From the IMG/VR virus record IMGVR_UViG_3300044620_000592, positions 1 to 64,000 of that record: a stretch of 64,000 nt of DNA; one strand, 5' to 3'. This document shows, piece after piece, positions 50,379-59,690 of this stretch. The notes beneath the pieces were generated by a model. It searched no databases and was not told the origin of the DNA. It saw only the letters and a list, made by a program, of their open reading frames with translations. Both the position numbers and the translations under genes were made by a program. Origin of the DNA: a virus. Every line of letters starts with the position of its first letter. Positions within the stretch are counted from its first letter, which is position 1.

Positions 50379-51160
50379 TTTTTATTTTCTTTTTCTAAAA
50401 TTTCTAAGTCTGTTGATTTTTGTTTTTTTCTATAAAACAAATTTCTATCAGGGGCAATCAAAGAACCTTCTCCAAGTCCTGAAGCCTCTAAGAATCTACT
50501 ATAACTCTCATTACCCCAAACAATTCTCTTAAAAGAATCACGCCTAGTGATGGGAACAAGGTATTGCATCGGAGTTCCTGCGGGGATAGTGAATTCCTTA
50601 TCTGTGGTTATGTTCAACACAACATGTATGTGATGGTAATAATCTGTATGCACAACCCCAGGTACAACCGTGTAGTTAGGATTTGGCTCATGCAACATTG
50701 GCAATGCCATTAATGAAACACCTTTGTGAGTAATATAAAGCCAAGGGGAAACCAGTTTGGGGTATTGCGCCGTTGGTATTTTCTTCAGAGTTGAGAACGG
50801 ACATCCTTCAGAACTTTCATTATCAAATCCTTCAACTGCAAATCCCTTATCCCCATACCTAGACAGTTTTAACTCAAAACGCTTGCCATCAATTGCTGGC
50901 CTTACCGTAACATCTGTCCATAGGGGGATGACAATTCCATGAGTTATATAATCATACGTTCCTTGGCATCGTCTAATTGAACCTTTTTTCTTTGAAAGAT
51001 TTTTCCACCATGAGGGGAGCTGACTCCAAGGGAGGTATGGGGGCAGATGCATCAAACGATTATCAGTAGGAATGACAACAATCTCACCACGCTTGGGCTT
51101 AGGAATGTCTTTTTTATATTGAATAATTTTATATTTGTATTTGCCTGAGCGCCTCAGCAT
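50357..51160 (-). CDS. Unknown protein next to the halogenase (267 aa)
   Basis: A beta-rich protein with YITHGIVIPLWTDV, SPWLYITHKGVSLMALP, VVPGVVHTDYYHH and FTIPAGTPMQYLVPITR. This pattern (a fixed W-L-x-T-x-x-G-x-S turn, then GVV-x-TD-x-Y and G-T-P-x-x-x-x-x-P) resembles an uncharacterised phage and bacterial family, possibly DUF6065, which I cannot check. Conserved Trp and His residues suggest an enzyme or metal site. The ATG at 51160 has AAAGGTTG upstream and lies inside the halogenase 3' end. Confidence 0.65.
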   Translation of the reverse strand: MLRRSGKYKYKIIQYKKDIPKPKRGEIVVIPTDNRLMHLPPYLPWSQLPSWWKNLSKKKGSIRRCQGTYDYITHGIVIPLWTDVTVRPAIDGKRFELKLSRYGDKGFAVEGFDNESSEGCPFSTLKKIPTAQYPKLVSPWLYITHKGVSLMALPMLHEPNPNYTVVPGVVHTDYYHHIHVVLNITTDKEFTIPAGTPMQYLVPITRRDSFKRIVWGNESYSRFLEASGLGEGSLIAPDRNLFYRKKQKSTDLEILEKENKKWNFFKK

Positions 51161-52589
51161 GATCAACCTTTGCTTGTGATGTTTGGTCTAGTTTAATATC
51201 AGAAATCAATTTATGAACATATTCTTCTGTTCCGTATGCTTTTATCATTTCTCTAGCCTTTTTTGCTGAGAGCAGTTTTTGACCTTGAGCGACATGGTAA
51301 AAATGAGGAACCAAAAACATTTCATAATTGACCGATGGGATATCATACAAGAAAGGAGGTCTCTCTTGCCATAGTTCTAAAAGATTTGTTAAATACCCTG
51401 GCTTCTTCATTAACTTTTGCTGTCTCCACATTGGGGTATCATCTCTATCTGAGATGTAATGAAGGGATATCATTGCCAATATATTTTCCATCATCATATT
51501 CATCTTATTGTTATAATCTTCTTCTATCTTCTTAGAGCCGTGATTATAAGTACTCAAGTTATGCATTAAGTATCTTGCTTGTTGGATTGTTGAGCCAATA
51601 GATGTTGCCTCAATAGGTTCAACAAAAGCAGCAGCAAGACCTACTGCTACGCAATTCTTTGACCAGAATTTCTTCAAGTGACCAGGATCAAATTTAAAAC
51701 TTCTTTTTGGTTCAACTTCACGACCTAAAAGTTCAGACACTTCTCTAACTGCTTGATCATCGGTGCAGTGATTTGAAGAATAGATATATCCATTACCCCT
51801 TCTGTCTTGAGTTGGTATTTCAAAGACCCATCCATTGGCTATTGCTCTTGCCCTTGTGTATGGTCTAATCTGACCGGAAGGGTCACTTTCAGTTGGGAAA
51901 GCTATTGCAGAATCCATTTGTAGATAATCTTTATAAGAAACCCATTCGGTATTGCCAATCTCTGACATCAGAGTTCTTTTAAAGCCTGTAGCGTCAATCC
52001 AGAAATCAGACTCAAAAGCCTCAAGATTATCTAGAACAACAGAATCGATATATCCACTTTCTGGATTTAAATTAACCTTAATCACTTCTGCGTCAATTAT
52101 TTTAATATTTCTAATAACGCACAATTCAGATAAATAATTATTCAAAGCAAAAGTATCAAAATGGAATTGATTTACTGATTGATGAGGATGGTTTGCATTT
52201 ATTTTATTTTCAATAATTCCTCTAGAGATCATATTTTCAGTCAGAGTTTTTCCGTCTTGGATCAATCCGTTATAGGCAGCATAATATCCAACAGGCTCAT
52301 GAACTTCAGTCCTTGAAACACTGTGGATATAGTCAGGGGTATGATTAGTCCAGTTCTCAAAACGAATACCGTATTTATGAGTAGCTCGCGATTTAACAAT
52401 CATCTCTCCAAGCGGAATATCGCAAATGTCCATAAACATGCGCCAGTGCTCAGTTGAGCCTTCGCCAACCCCAACTATGCCAATTTTAGAAGAAGATATC
52501 ATATTTATCTCCCTAAATGGGAATGCTTTTCTTAACATTAATGCAGTAACAAGCCCAGCCGTTCCGCTACCTACAATTGTTATTTTCAC
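51129..52589 (-). CDS. Flavin-dependent tryptophan-halogenase-like enzyme (486 aa)
   Basis: The FAD-binding Rossmann motif is GSGTAG (7-12), and GVGEGST (40-46) matches the conserved flavin loop. The catalytic Lys of PrnA-type halogenases corresponds to Lys72 in ATHKYGIRF. The GWxWxIP signature is GWVFEIP (253-259) with one Trp changed to Phe, and the Glu region is FVEPIEATS (322-330). Members chlorinate or brominate aromatic rings using reduced flavin, halide and oxygen. No flavin reductase is nearby. The start is GTG at 52589, overlapping the upstream TGA. Confidence 0.88.
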   Translation of the reverse strand: MKITIVGSGTAGLVTALMLRKAFPFREINMISSSKIGIVGVGEGSTEHWRMFMDICDIPLGEMIVKSRATHKYGIRFENWTNHTPDYIHSVSRTEVHEPVGYYAAYNGLIQDGKTLTENMISRGIIENKINANHPHQSVNQFHFDTFALNNYLSELCVIRNIKIIDAEVIKVNLNPESGYIDSVVLDNLEAFESDFWIDATGFKRTLMSEIGNTEWVSYKDYLQMDSAIAFPTESDPSGQIRPYTRARAIANGWVFEIPTQDRRGNGYIYSSNHCTDDQAVREVSELLGREVEPKRSFKFDPGHLKKFWSKNCVAVGLAAAFVEPIEATSIGSTIQQARYLMHNLSTYNHGSKKIEEDYNNKMNMMMENILAMISLHYISDRDDTPMWRQQKLMKKPGYLTNLLELWQERPPFLYDIPSVNYEMFLVPHFYHVAQGQKLLSAKKAREMIKAYGTEEYVHKLISDIKLDQTSQAKVDHAEALRQIQI

Positions 52590-53638
52590 AAATAAATCAA
52601 CCTTTCTATTGCAAGATTTGGATCAATTGCATAATCATCTTTATTATAACCTTTCGGACCCCTTATATCTTCAAGAAGATCAAAAAACCCTTTGCTTTCT
52701 GTATCAATATCATTTGCAAAACAGAATTGGTATACAACCTGTTCACAAATTCTTTTTTCTTCTTCAAGAATAGAGGAGGGAATTTGTGGTTTTTGTGGAT
52801 GGTTTAAAAACAAAGTGTTCAGCGACTTATATCTGCATTTATTATAGATATATTCTTTAAGAGATTCAGGCTCTTCAAAATTTTCGAATGGAATACTGGC
52901 TGAAAAATCAATTCCTTTTATATACCTAGCCAACTGCATATCAGGCTGTGAGGAAAGAATCTCCTCAAGAGTCTCTTGAGGCATATCGAGAGATTCCAAA
53001 AGCTTAACGGCTGCTAGGGCGATTTCCTCTGTGTTGTTGAATGGTTCTTTAGTTGACTCTGCCCATTCATGGATTAATTTAAACATCCCAGAAAGAGTTC
53101 GTGAACCAGAATACAAACTATGATGATCTGCATTTTTATTTTCTGTAGCTGTTGTTTCAAGTCTTGCAATATGGCCAATACCGCTAAAGTTTAAAATATT
53201 AAAAACTTTGGTATATGTGTACTGATTAGGAGCTGGCTCAAATGTAATACCGCCATACCTACCTGCATCACACCTTGTAAAATTAAATCTATTCACTTCA
53301 CTTCCATAATTTGAAGGAACAACACCGGAATTGGCAAAAATATAAAAATTAAATTTATCTAAACTTTTATTATTAAAAGTAGTAGCGCAATCTTCATATG
53401 TTGTTAGTTCAATAGGTCTAATTTGTTCACCCTTCTTGAAAATACAGTCATGAAAACTAACTGTTGCAAGAGGGTGAAAAGCAACTATTGAACCATTACT
53501 TATCGAAAAAATTTCATAACCAGAATCAAGATTAATATATCCATCTGGGGTGTTGAATTGAACTTCAAAATCATCAGTTAGGTCAGTAAAAGCGTAATAG
53601 TAGTATTTTGTTAAATCAGCTTCAAAGATATTTTTCAT
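52586..53638 (-). CDS. Unknown protein in the halogenase island (350 aa)
   Basis: The N-terminal half is beta-rich, like a cupin or jelly-roll (GYEIFSISNGSIVAFHPL, VSFHDCIFKKGEQ, KFNFYIFANSG), and the C-terminal half is helical and acidic. Its ATG overlaps the oxygenase TGA and its stop overlaps the halogenase GTG, so the three are translated together. It may carry or bind the substrate. No family is recognised and there is no complete metal-site motif. Confidence 0.7.
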   Translation of the reverse strand: MKNIFEADLTKYYYYAFTDLTDDFEVQFNTPDGYINLDSGYEIFSISNGSIVAFHPLATVSFHDCIFKKGEQIRPIELTTYEDCATTFNNKSLDKFNFYIFANSGVVPSNYGSEVNRFNFTRCDAGRYGGITFEPAPNQYTYTKVFNILNFSGIGHIARLETTATENKNADHHSLYSGSRTLSGMFKLIHEWAESTKEPFNNTEEIALAAVKLLESLDMPQETLEEILSSQPDMQLARYIKGIDFSASIPFENFEEPESLKEYIYNKCRYKSLNTLFLNHPQKPQIPSSILEEEKRICEQVVYQFCFANDIDTESKGFFDLLEDIRGPKGYNKDDYAIDPNLAIERLIYL

Positions 53639-54234
53639 ATAAACCACATTACCATACTATATTTTATACCATTCGTAACAGGGTGAGCTATATGGGTATA
53701 AGGAAAATTAGATGGGAATAAAACTAGACTATTCTTTTCTAATTTAATAGTTTTATTAAAGTATGGGAATTCCAACTCTCCTCCTTCAAAATCCTCACCA
53801 AAACATGCAACAAGGCTTAAAACCCTCTGGTTCTCTGAGCTATGGTCATGATGTGCATGATATTGAGCATTATTCTCATATTTAAGAAGTTGCATTCCAT
53901 CTGCTCCTCTCAAGAATAAATCATAGGATTTTCTATAATCCCAAATACACTGGTCAATTGATAGAAAAATTTTCTTATAAGAATCAGAAATCTCTTTTAT
54001 ATCCTCTACAACTTCATCCTGCAGAAGCGGGGATAAGGGGGCTTCAAGAGAGCTTCTATGTTCTGACTCTTGGGTACCGTAGTCACCCCCATCGCCAGTT
54101 ATAGATCTTTTCCAATCAAGATAGGGCCAAGGTTGTTGCGCTTGTTCTTCGAATTTTTCTATGAAGTTCCCAACATCAAAATAGTTTTTGTAAATCCAAA
54201 CGGCTGGCATTTCTTCTATTTTTTCAATCAACAT
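53635..54234 (-). CDS. 2-oxoglutarate/Fe(II) oxygenase, prolyl 4-hydroxylase-like (199 aa)
   Basis: The double-stranded beta-helix pattern of the P4H family is present: the iron site H128-x-D130 (in YHAHHDHSS), then FEGGELEFP, and the distal His184 with Lys191 for 2-oxoglutarate (AHPVTNGIKYSMVMWF). The Arg usual at that position is Lys here. It hydroxylates a protein or small molecule side chain with oxygen and 2-oxoglutarate. It is coupled by overlap to the genes on both sides. Confidence 0.87.
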   Translation of the reverse strand: MLIEKIEEMPAVWIYKNYFDVGNFIEKFEEQAQQPWPYLDWKRSITGDGGDYGTQESEHRSSLEAPLSPLLQDEVVEDIKEISDSYKKIFLSIDQCIWDYRKSYDLFLRGADGMQLLKYENNAQYHAHHDHSSENQRVLSLVACFGEDFEGGELEFPYFNKTIKLEKNSLVLFPSNFPYTHIAHPVTNGIKYSMVMWFI

Positions 54235-54625
54235 TATAACTAAAACTTTCTAATATGTTATTATTTTGAATAATATTACAATTCTTAATTCCACTAAGGT
54301 TCTCTAAAATTAAGAATCTAGCTTTATGCTTTTCACAAAGAATAGGTCTATATTCAACTTTATTTACTTCTAATAAAATACCTTTATTAAATGAAATAAA
54401 ATCATTTTCATAAGATACTACTTGATGAAAATGTTTTTTTGCATTTTTATTATAAAAAATATAATTATTTTCTGGGACTTCCAGCACTTGAGATTTGGTT
54501 CTATCAAAATCTAGATTTTTAATTCCATCAAAAAGACCAATGTTTACTGGTAGATTATTGTCTTTAGCCAATATTTGCGCTTCAGCAATATTAGATTCGT
54601 TTGGACAAAAAATTATCCTTCTCAT
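54224..54625 (-). CDS. Unknown protein (133 aa)
   Basis: An alpha/beta protein with an N-terminal IIFCPNESNIAEAQILAKD segment and many Asn residues. The C-terminal half has ILCEKHKARFLILENLSG. It overlaps the oxygenase by 11 nt and so belongs to the same operon. A nucleotide-binding or SAM-like fold cannot be judged by eye. Confidence 0.65.
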   Translation of the reverse strand: MRRIIFCPNESNIAEAQILAKDNNLPVNIGLFDGIKNLDFDRTKSQVLEVPENNYIFYNKNAKKHFHQVVSYENDFISFNKGILLEVNKVEYRPILCEKHKARFLILENLSGIKNCNIIQNNNILESFSYNVD

Positions 54626-54626
54626 T

Positions 54627-54860
54627 TTAAAGGTTCGAAATTTTCTCTTTAATTAAGTTATAGCGATTGTACAAAGTAAACAAGCGATACTCATTGCTTG
54701 GCGCTTCTCTTTCTGAGAGGGTACTTATTAGTGATTGGTCATAAGTATCAGGATCTTCACCAATGCTTAAAATTAAATTATAAATACTCATTTCAAGACC
54801 GGTTAAGGTAGATTCAAGAGCTTGCCTTTTTTGCTCATTTGTTAGTGAAAAATTAATCAT
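54627..54860 (-). CDS. Small helical protein (77 aa)
   Basis: Predominantly helical (NEQKRQALESTLTGLEMSIYNLILSIG) with a conserved-looking middle (DPDTYDQSLI) and a basic-aromatic end. It has a good GGAGTAATA ribosome site. It lies between the Gly-rich adhesin and the oxygenase cluster and could belong to either. Confidence 0.65.
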   Translation of the reverse strand: MINFSLTNEQKRQALESTLTGLEMSIYNLILSIGEDPDTYDQSLISTLSEREAPSNEYRLFTLYNRYNLIKEKISNL

Positions 54861-54868
54861 TATTACTC

Positions 54869-56392
54869 CTATGCGTTAAGAATGGTAAGAACAGTTCCAT
54901 CACTACCAGACACTCCACTAAGTGTACCACCAGAAACGCTTGTTGTCACGCTTACTGGCTGGGTTTCTGTTAGGATAAGAATTCCTCCACCACCGCCAGA
55001 TCGACCATTGGCACCTGCTGTTGTTGATCCATTTGTTCCGGAAGTTCCTGCAGATCCTGCAGAGCCTCCAGCGCCACCAGATACAGGAAAATGCCCAGTG
55101 TGTCTTGCTGAACCAGCATAGCGATAATCATCATTGCTATGAACACCTTGTTGGTCGTGCCTTCCTCTAGCCTGATGTCCTCCATCTACAGGGTTTCCTT
55201 TAAAATCTACATGGTCTGGGCAGTTGTCATGCTCATGATAATAAACTTCAAAAATTGCTCCGCTTGTGTGAGCATGGTTGTAGGCTGTCCCCCCGCTGTG
55301 ACCGAATGGACCTCCGATTGTATGGTTTAAACCATTTTGATGGAAATAATCAGAAGCCGAAGCTCGCGGATAATGTGTCGTTGAAGCATGCCCATAGGCG
55401 GGAGAAGAACCCCCATGATGATTAGCAGGGTAAAGACATGTAGCGCCATGATGAGTTGTTGTCCAATAACCAAATGCATGATTTGATTGTATAGCGGAGA
55501 CAGGAGTGGTCGGTAATGCAGGGGCGGGAGTGCTGGCATGTGCCCCATGTACACCATCACCAGTTCTGTAATGGGCAATGTTGTCAGTAGTGTAAGAAAG
55601 ATGTTCAGTTGGAGCTGCTGACCCCGGACTTCCTGCTGCTCCATTTGTTGCGCCCGTTCCGGTAGCAGATGAGCCTCCTGTTGAAGCATTTGAACCTCTA
55701 GACATGATAGTACCAGAGCCAGTAATTAATTTGGCAATGACAACAACAACACCGCCCCCTCTTGCTCCTAATCCGCCTGCTGCGGCTGGAGGCGTTGAAC
55801 CAGCAACGCCGTTTGTTCCAGGGGTTCCTGCAGATCCAGGACCGCCAGGTGCCAGTGCATTTCTATTAAGAGTGCCTGCCCCCCCTGGACCTCCTGAAGT
55901 CGCACCAGAGCCATTAGCAGCAGGAGTAACTGTTCCAGCAGCACCAGTTTCTCCACCTGCACCACCTGTGAAAGCATTGAAGTTTCCAGATGCACTTACA
56001 TGACCACCATTTAAAATATTTTCAACATAAGCGCGAACGCTTGAGGAAACTTGTGATGCTGTGTATGTTACACCAGCAGCATTTCCTCCAATTGAGTTTG
56101 TTGTACTTGTTGCAAGAGGAGTTGTTCCAGCAACTGTGCCAGTATTAACAGTTGCTCCAGTATCAATTCCAATAGTTCCATTAAGAGTCAATGTGTTTTT
56201 TACAAAGACTTTAAAACCATTTGTGTTAAGATGAACACTATTGTTTACTGTTAAATTATCGTAATACATATCTCTAGTAAGAGATGTATTTGAGGCAATT
56301 ACAACGGTGCCATCTTGACCGCCTCCATACACAGAGTCATTACCAATTCTTTGAACTTTTGCCGGTGAGTTGTATCTTTCTATGCCAGTCAT
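54869..56392 (-). CDS. Gly-rich adhesin with a His-rich insert (507 aa)
   Basis: The N-terminus (YGGGQDGTVVIASNTSLTRD, LTLNGTIGIDTG) and C-terminus (GGGGGILILTE, GSDGTVLTI) match the next gene upstream, so the two are paralogues. Between them are long Gly/Ala/Ser/Thr segments (about 140-260 and 430-475), compatible with polyglycine-helix bundles of phage adhesins. A region at about 265-425 holds some 24 His and many Tyr residues. It probably binds a host surface, and the His may bind metal. Confidence 0.75.
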   Translation of the reverse strand: MTGIERYNSPAKVQRIGNDSVYGGGQDGTVVIASNTSLTRDMYYDNLTVNNSVHLNTNGFKVFVKNTLTLNGTIGIDTGATVNTGTVAGTTPLATSTTNSIGGNAAGVTYTASQVSSSVRAYVENILNGGHVSASGNFNAFTGGAGGETGAAGTVTPAANGSGATSGGPGGAGTLNRNALAPGGPGSAGTPGTNGVAGSTPPAAAGGLGARGGGVVVVIAKLITGSGTIMSRGSNASTGGSSATGTGATNGAAGSPGSAAPTEHLSYTTDNIAHYRTGDGVHGAHASTPAPALPTTPVSAIQSNHAFGYWTTTHHGATCLYPANHHGGSSPAYGHASTTHYPRASASDYFHQNGLNHTIGGPFGHSGGTAYNHAHTSGAIFEVYYHEHDNCPDHVDFKGNPVDGGHQARGRHDQQGVHSNDDYRYAGSARHTGHFPVSGGAGGSAGSAGTSGTNGSTTAGANGRSGGGGGILILTETQPVSVTTSVSGGTLSGVSGSDGTVLTILNA

Positions 56393-56393
56393 A

Positions 56394-57143
56394 TTAAACC
56401 AATTGAGAGTATATCACTGTACCATTGGCACAACCTGTACCACCTGTAACATCAGTTGTAAGACCTGATGGCAATGTTGCACCACTGGAAATAACGATTA
56501 TTACTCCACCGCCTCCTCCACCACTGCCAGCTAAGCCAGCAGCGTCAAAATAAGATGTAGCAGTTGCAGAGATATAACGAGATGCAATAATTAGAACTCC
56601 ACCACCTGCACCGCTAGAACCACCTGCACCACCTCTTAAGAACAGCGGGGTTGTATTGCTTGCATTAAGTACATAGCCTCTTACAGATTGAGTTGGCTGA
56701 TACCAATACCCTGTAAGAGTCGCTGAGTTTGCCAAGTCAGGCTTTACACCAGTGCCTCCTTGTGCAACGGTTGGAGGAGTTGCAGTTTGAGATGCGCTGT
56801 TACCGCCAAGACTATTGGTAACAGCCGTGTTAGTAGCACCGCCTCCTGAAATCGTTCCAGTTCCTGAGAAGCCAGTTGTCATCGTGTAATTATTCGCCGT
56901 TCCAACTCCGATAGTAGAGTTGGAGTTAAGTGTTAAAAGATTCTTTACAAAAACTCTATAACCAGCAGTGTTTAAAACAACATCAGAGTTGACAGTAAGA
57001 TTGTAATAAAACTTATCAGTTGTCAATGTTGTATTAGCAGAAATTGTTACTGTCCCATCAGAGCCAGTTCCATAAATTGGGTCTGGGGCATCGATAAATG
57101 ATCCAAAAGCGTTTAAAGCAGGGAACCTAGATATACCGGCCAT
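56394..57143 (-). CDS. Gly-rich adhesin paralogue (249 aa)
   Basis: Shares with its neighbour the YGTGSDGTVTIS ... NLTVNSDVVLNT ... VFVKNLLTLN head and the GGGVIIVISSG ... GGTGCANGTVIY tail, but lacks the long Gly/Ala spacers and the His-rich region. Gly-rich clusters (GGAGGSSGAGGG, GSGGGGGG) suggest a smaller polyglycine-type domain. It overlaps the preceding small beta protein gene by one base. Role: tail or fibre adhesin (inferred). Confidence 0.75.
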   Translation of the reverse strand: MAGISRFPALNAFGSFIDAPDPIYGTGSDGTVTISANTTLTTDKFYYNLTVNSDVVLNTAGYRVFVKNLLTLNSNSTIGVGTANNYTMTTGFSGTGTISGGGATNTAVTNSLGGNSASQTATPPTVAQGGTGVKPDLANSATLTGYWYQPTQSVRGYVLNASNTTPLFLRGGAGGSSGAGGGVLIIASRYISATATSYFDAAGLAGSGGGGGGVIIVISSGATLPSGLTTDVTGGTGCANGTVIYSQLV

Positions 57144-57502
57144 TATGACTCCTCAACTCCAAAGATTGTCACATTCAATGCAGAGTTTGCAGAGCATAGG
57201 AATGTAATCTGATCACTTGTTGTATTGCTTGCCGTGTTACCATTATTGATTAAAACCATCGAGCAGTTAAAAGCAAGAGTTTCATTAGCATTAATAGTAA
57301 TATTGCTTAAGATATCGTGAGTATTCGCCTCAGCAACATTGAGGGGTTTTAAACGGATTGTTGCAGTTCTTGCAGATGCTGTTGTATTTGTAATAAGAAT
57401 TTGTTTAACGATTGTGGTTGTGTTAAGAGGGACAGTATAAGCAACAGCAGTAACTGTTGATATTTGTGTTGGGCCAGCTAATCTTTTCTGAATTACAGCC
57501 AT
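57143..57502 (-). CDS. Small beta-sandwich virion protein (119 aa)
   Basis: Pure beta pattern with Thr/Asn turns (TTTIVKQILITNTTASA, ITINANETLAFN, VTIFGVEES). It resembles the 110-residue gene at 62834-63166 in order of strands and in the NTT and TINA-x-ET motifs, so the two are probably paralogues. It has GGAGG upstream. Likely a decoration or fibre-attachment protein. Confidence 0.7.
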   Translation of the reverse strand: MAVIQKRLAGPTQISTVTAVAYTVPLNTTTIVKQILITNTTASARTATIRLKPLNVAEANTHDILSNITINANETLAFNCSMVLINNGNTASNTTSDQITFLCSANSALNVTIFGVEES

Positions 57503-58305
57503 TATATAACCTCCATATAGAATCTGATCATGTTGTCACGAACAGTATTTCTATTTACCCATAAACTACCATTATACTCCAAAACCTCTCCAGAAGATGG
57601 GGAATCGATGCTCACATCATGCATCCATTCAAGGTGATTATTTCCCGGAAGGACTCTGATAACTATTTGACCATTTGAGCTGCCAATGATTGTTACAAAG
57701 GCAACTGCGAAATCATGCTGTGGTTTTACTTTTGTTAATTTTCCTGCAACAGTTGGGTGAGCATAAAGAATATCTCCGGCAGCCCATGTTTCATCTCCAA
57801 CAGCAAGACCGCTAGATACAGTTCCTCTTGTGTCCAAACCACGCAATGTCCCAAAGCTCATTACTTCACCACTTTGACCATCCGTCAAGGTTTGAGTAAG
57901 AATTCCTATTGCCCTAAGTTCCGAATTTTCTGTTCCCGTTGTTTCAAAGGGGACTATGTTAATTCTTCCACTGCCTTCTGCTCCATTAGCGGAAACAAAA
58001 GTTCCTTTTACAATTGTTGAACCACTATCATTCCGAACAAGAAAGGTATTTGGGATACTACTGTTGACCCATTCTGTACCGTCATACATCAGACCTTGAT
58101 AAGTCAAAGGAGTATCTATTACAACATCTGTTAGTTCATCAAGTAACGATGCACCGCCCGAACTTCCGAACTCAACAATTGTATTAGAACTATTTTTATA
58201 ATAAAGTTTTCCATCAGCATAGTTAAGACCCAACTCACCGAATTCAAGGGAAGAGGGGACATTAGAAGCGGTACCTGAATTTTTAATTTTAATGGTATTA
58301 GCCAT
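57502..58305 (-). CDS. Fibre-type virion protein with IKIKNSG head (267 aa)
   Basis: The first 40 residues (MANTIKIKNSGTAS then LEFGELGLNYADGKLYYKN) form a virion-attachment motif widespread in phage fibres. Residues 90-200 are a beta-rich domain (NGAEGSGRINIVPFE then GEVMSFGTLRG), possibly a knob. It shares the head with the next gene upstream. GGAGGTT precedes the ATG. Confidence 0.75.
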   Translation of the reverse strand: MANTIKIKNSGTASNVPSSLEFGELGLNYADGKLYYKNSSNTIVEFGSSGGASLLDELTDVVIDTPLTYQGLMYDGTEWVNSSIPNTFLVRNDSGSTIVKGTFVSANGAEGSGRINIVPFETTGTENSELRAIGILTQTLTDGQSGEVMSFGTLRGLDTRGTVSSGLAVGDETWAAGDILYAHPTVAGKLTKVKPQHDFAVAFVTIIGSSNGQIVIRVLPGNNHLEWMHDVSIDSPSSGEVLEYNGSLWVNRNTVRDNMIRFYMEVI

Positions 58306-58317
58306 TACTTCCTCCTA

Positions 58318-59415
58318 CTAGAAAGTACCGCCATCTACTGTATCAGACCATGCAGGTACACCTGCTACAACTTTTAAGAACTGACCTGTTGTTCCGATTC
58401 CAAGATTAGAAAGGGTGTTCCCAGATGAGGAGTAAAGTAAATCACCAGTTGTGTAAGAAGTAAGACCAGTACCACCAGATGTTGAAGCAATTGCTGTGCC
58501 ATTCCATACACCAGTCACAATAGTGCCAAGTGTAGTCAAACTTGAGTATATGACTCCTGACCCTAAAGTTGTATTTGAAAGAACTGAAGTTCCAGCGATT
58601 TCGTAAACTTTTCCTGCAACGAGATTTAAATCTTCAGATGAAGTCCATGCGTCTGTTGCATCAACCCAGTTGAAGGTTTTGTTTGTTGCGCCAAGAATTG
58701 TAATACCAGCGCCATCAGCCGTTGTATCTGTTGGAGTAGCAACATTTGCAAGAACAATATTCTTATCCTCAACAACCAGAGTTGCGGTATTAAGAGTTGT
58801 TGTATTCCCATTAACAATCAAGTCTCCTGTAACGGTAAGTGTATTTCCAATTGTTACATCATCTGGAAGACCAATTGTTACAGCACCAGTCCAAGGACCA
58901 GTGCCAGTGCCAGAGACAGTAACTTCATTTGATGTTCCTGTGACTGATGTAACAGCAGCTGTTCCAAGATCGCTAATTTGTGAACCAGTAATTGAAATCG
59001 TTGTATTACCAGCAGCAGTTAGACGACCATCTCCTTGTACAGTGAATGTAGCAACAGTATTTGCACTACCATAAGAACCGACTGTGACTGCTGTATTGCC
59101 AAGAGTAACTCCAGAAATTGCATTGTCAACATAAAGTTTTGTTGCAGCATGAGTGTTTGCTGTTGGAGTAGGTACAAGAACAAGACCATTGAAAGTCTTA
59201 TTTCCTGATACTGTTTGAACACCAGAGAGGGTCAAATATGCGCCTGCACCACCAATTGCCTCTACTGTTGTAGCAGTGCCTCCTGCACCGCCTGAACCTT
59301 TACCGTAGTAAAGAACATCATCTACTTCGTTATATGCAAGCTCTGCATTCTCTAACGAACCTGGAGCCCCAGCATTACCGGAGCCTCTTCTTTTAATTCT
59401 AATTGTATTTGCCAT
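58318..59415 (-). CDS. Fibre-type virion protein, IRIKRRG head (365 aa)
   Basis: The same attachment head (MANTIRIKRRGSG then LENAELAYNEVDDVLYYGKG) leads into a long beta-repeat shaft with many Gly, Thr and Val (TVSGNKTFNGLVLVPTP, LTVTGDLIVNGNTTTLN). This is typical of trimeric tail fibres. No S74 chaperone domain is present. It has a good GGAGGAAA ribosome site. Confidence 0.78.
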   Translation of the reverse strand: MANTIRIKRRGSGNAGAPGSLENAELAYNEVDDVLYYGKGSGGAGGTATTVEAIGGAGAYLTLSGVQTVSGNKTFNGLVLVPTPTANTHAATKLYVDNAISGVTLGNTAVTVGSYGSANTVATFTVQGDGRLTAAGNTTISITGSQISDLGTAAVTSVTGTSNEVTVSGTGTGPWTGAVTIGLPDDVTIGNTLTVTGDLIVNGNTTTLNTATLVVEDKNIVLANVATPTDTTADGAGITILGATNKTFNWVDATDAWTSSEDLNLVAGKVYEIAGTSVLSNTTLGSGVIYSSLTTLGTIVTGVWNGTAIASTSGGTGLTSYTTGDLLYSSSGNTLSNLGIGTTGQFLKVVAGVPAWSDTVDGGTF

Positions 59416-59690
59416 TAATAATTTCCTCCGTCTAATAGCGTGTTTGCAATTGAGTGAACATGGTCACTTCTGCTAAACAGGGTTGACACCCCAGAAGAAG
59501 CTGCTCTTGCAATATCCGCTGGATCTCCACCACTTAAAAAAGGCTCACCACCCAAAACGATTGTTGCGGGGGCGGCCAAAACTGTTGTAACCTCAGATGA
59601 CTGAACACTAAGCGCAGTGATATCTGATTCTGAAATTGTTACATTGGTAATATCACCAGACGTAACAGTTACATAGGTAACTTCACCCAT
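59415..59690 (-). CDS. Small fibre-associated protein (91 aa)
   Basis: I use the ATG at 59690, which overlaps the upstream stop, with AGAGAGG before it. The longer frame adds 11 residues inside the upstream gene. It consists of Thr/Ser/Val-rich beta repeats ending in an SRSDHVHSI motif, the D-H-x-H pattern often seen where phage fibres attach or bind metal. Confidence 0.65.
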   Translation of the reverse strand: MGEVTYVTVTSGDITNVTISESDITALSVQSSEVTTVLAAPATIVLGGEPFLSGGDPADIARAASSGVSTLFSRSDHVHSIANTLLDGGNY

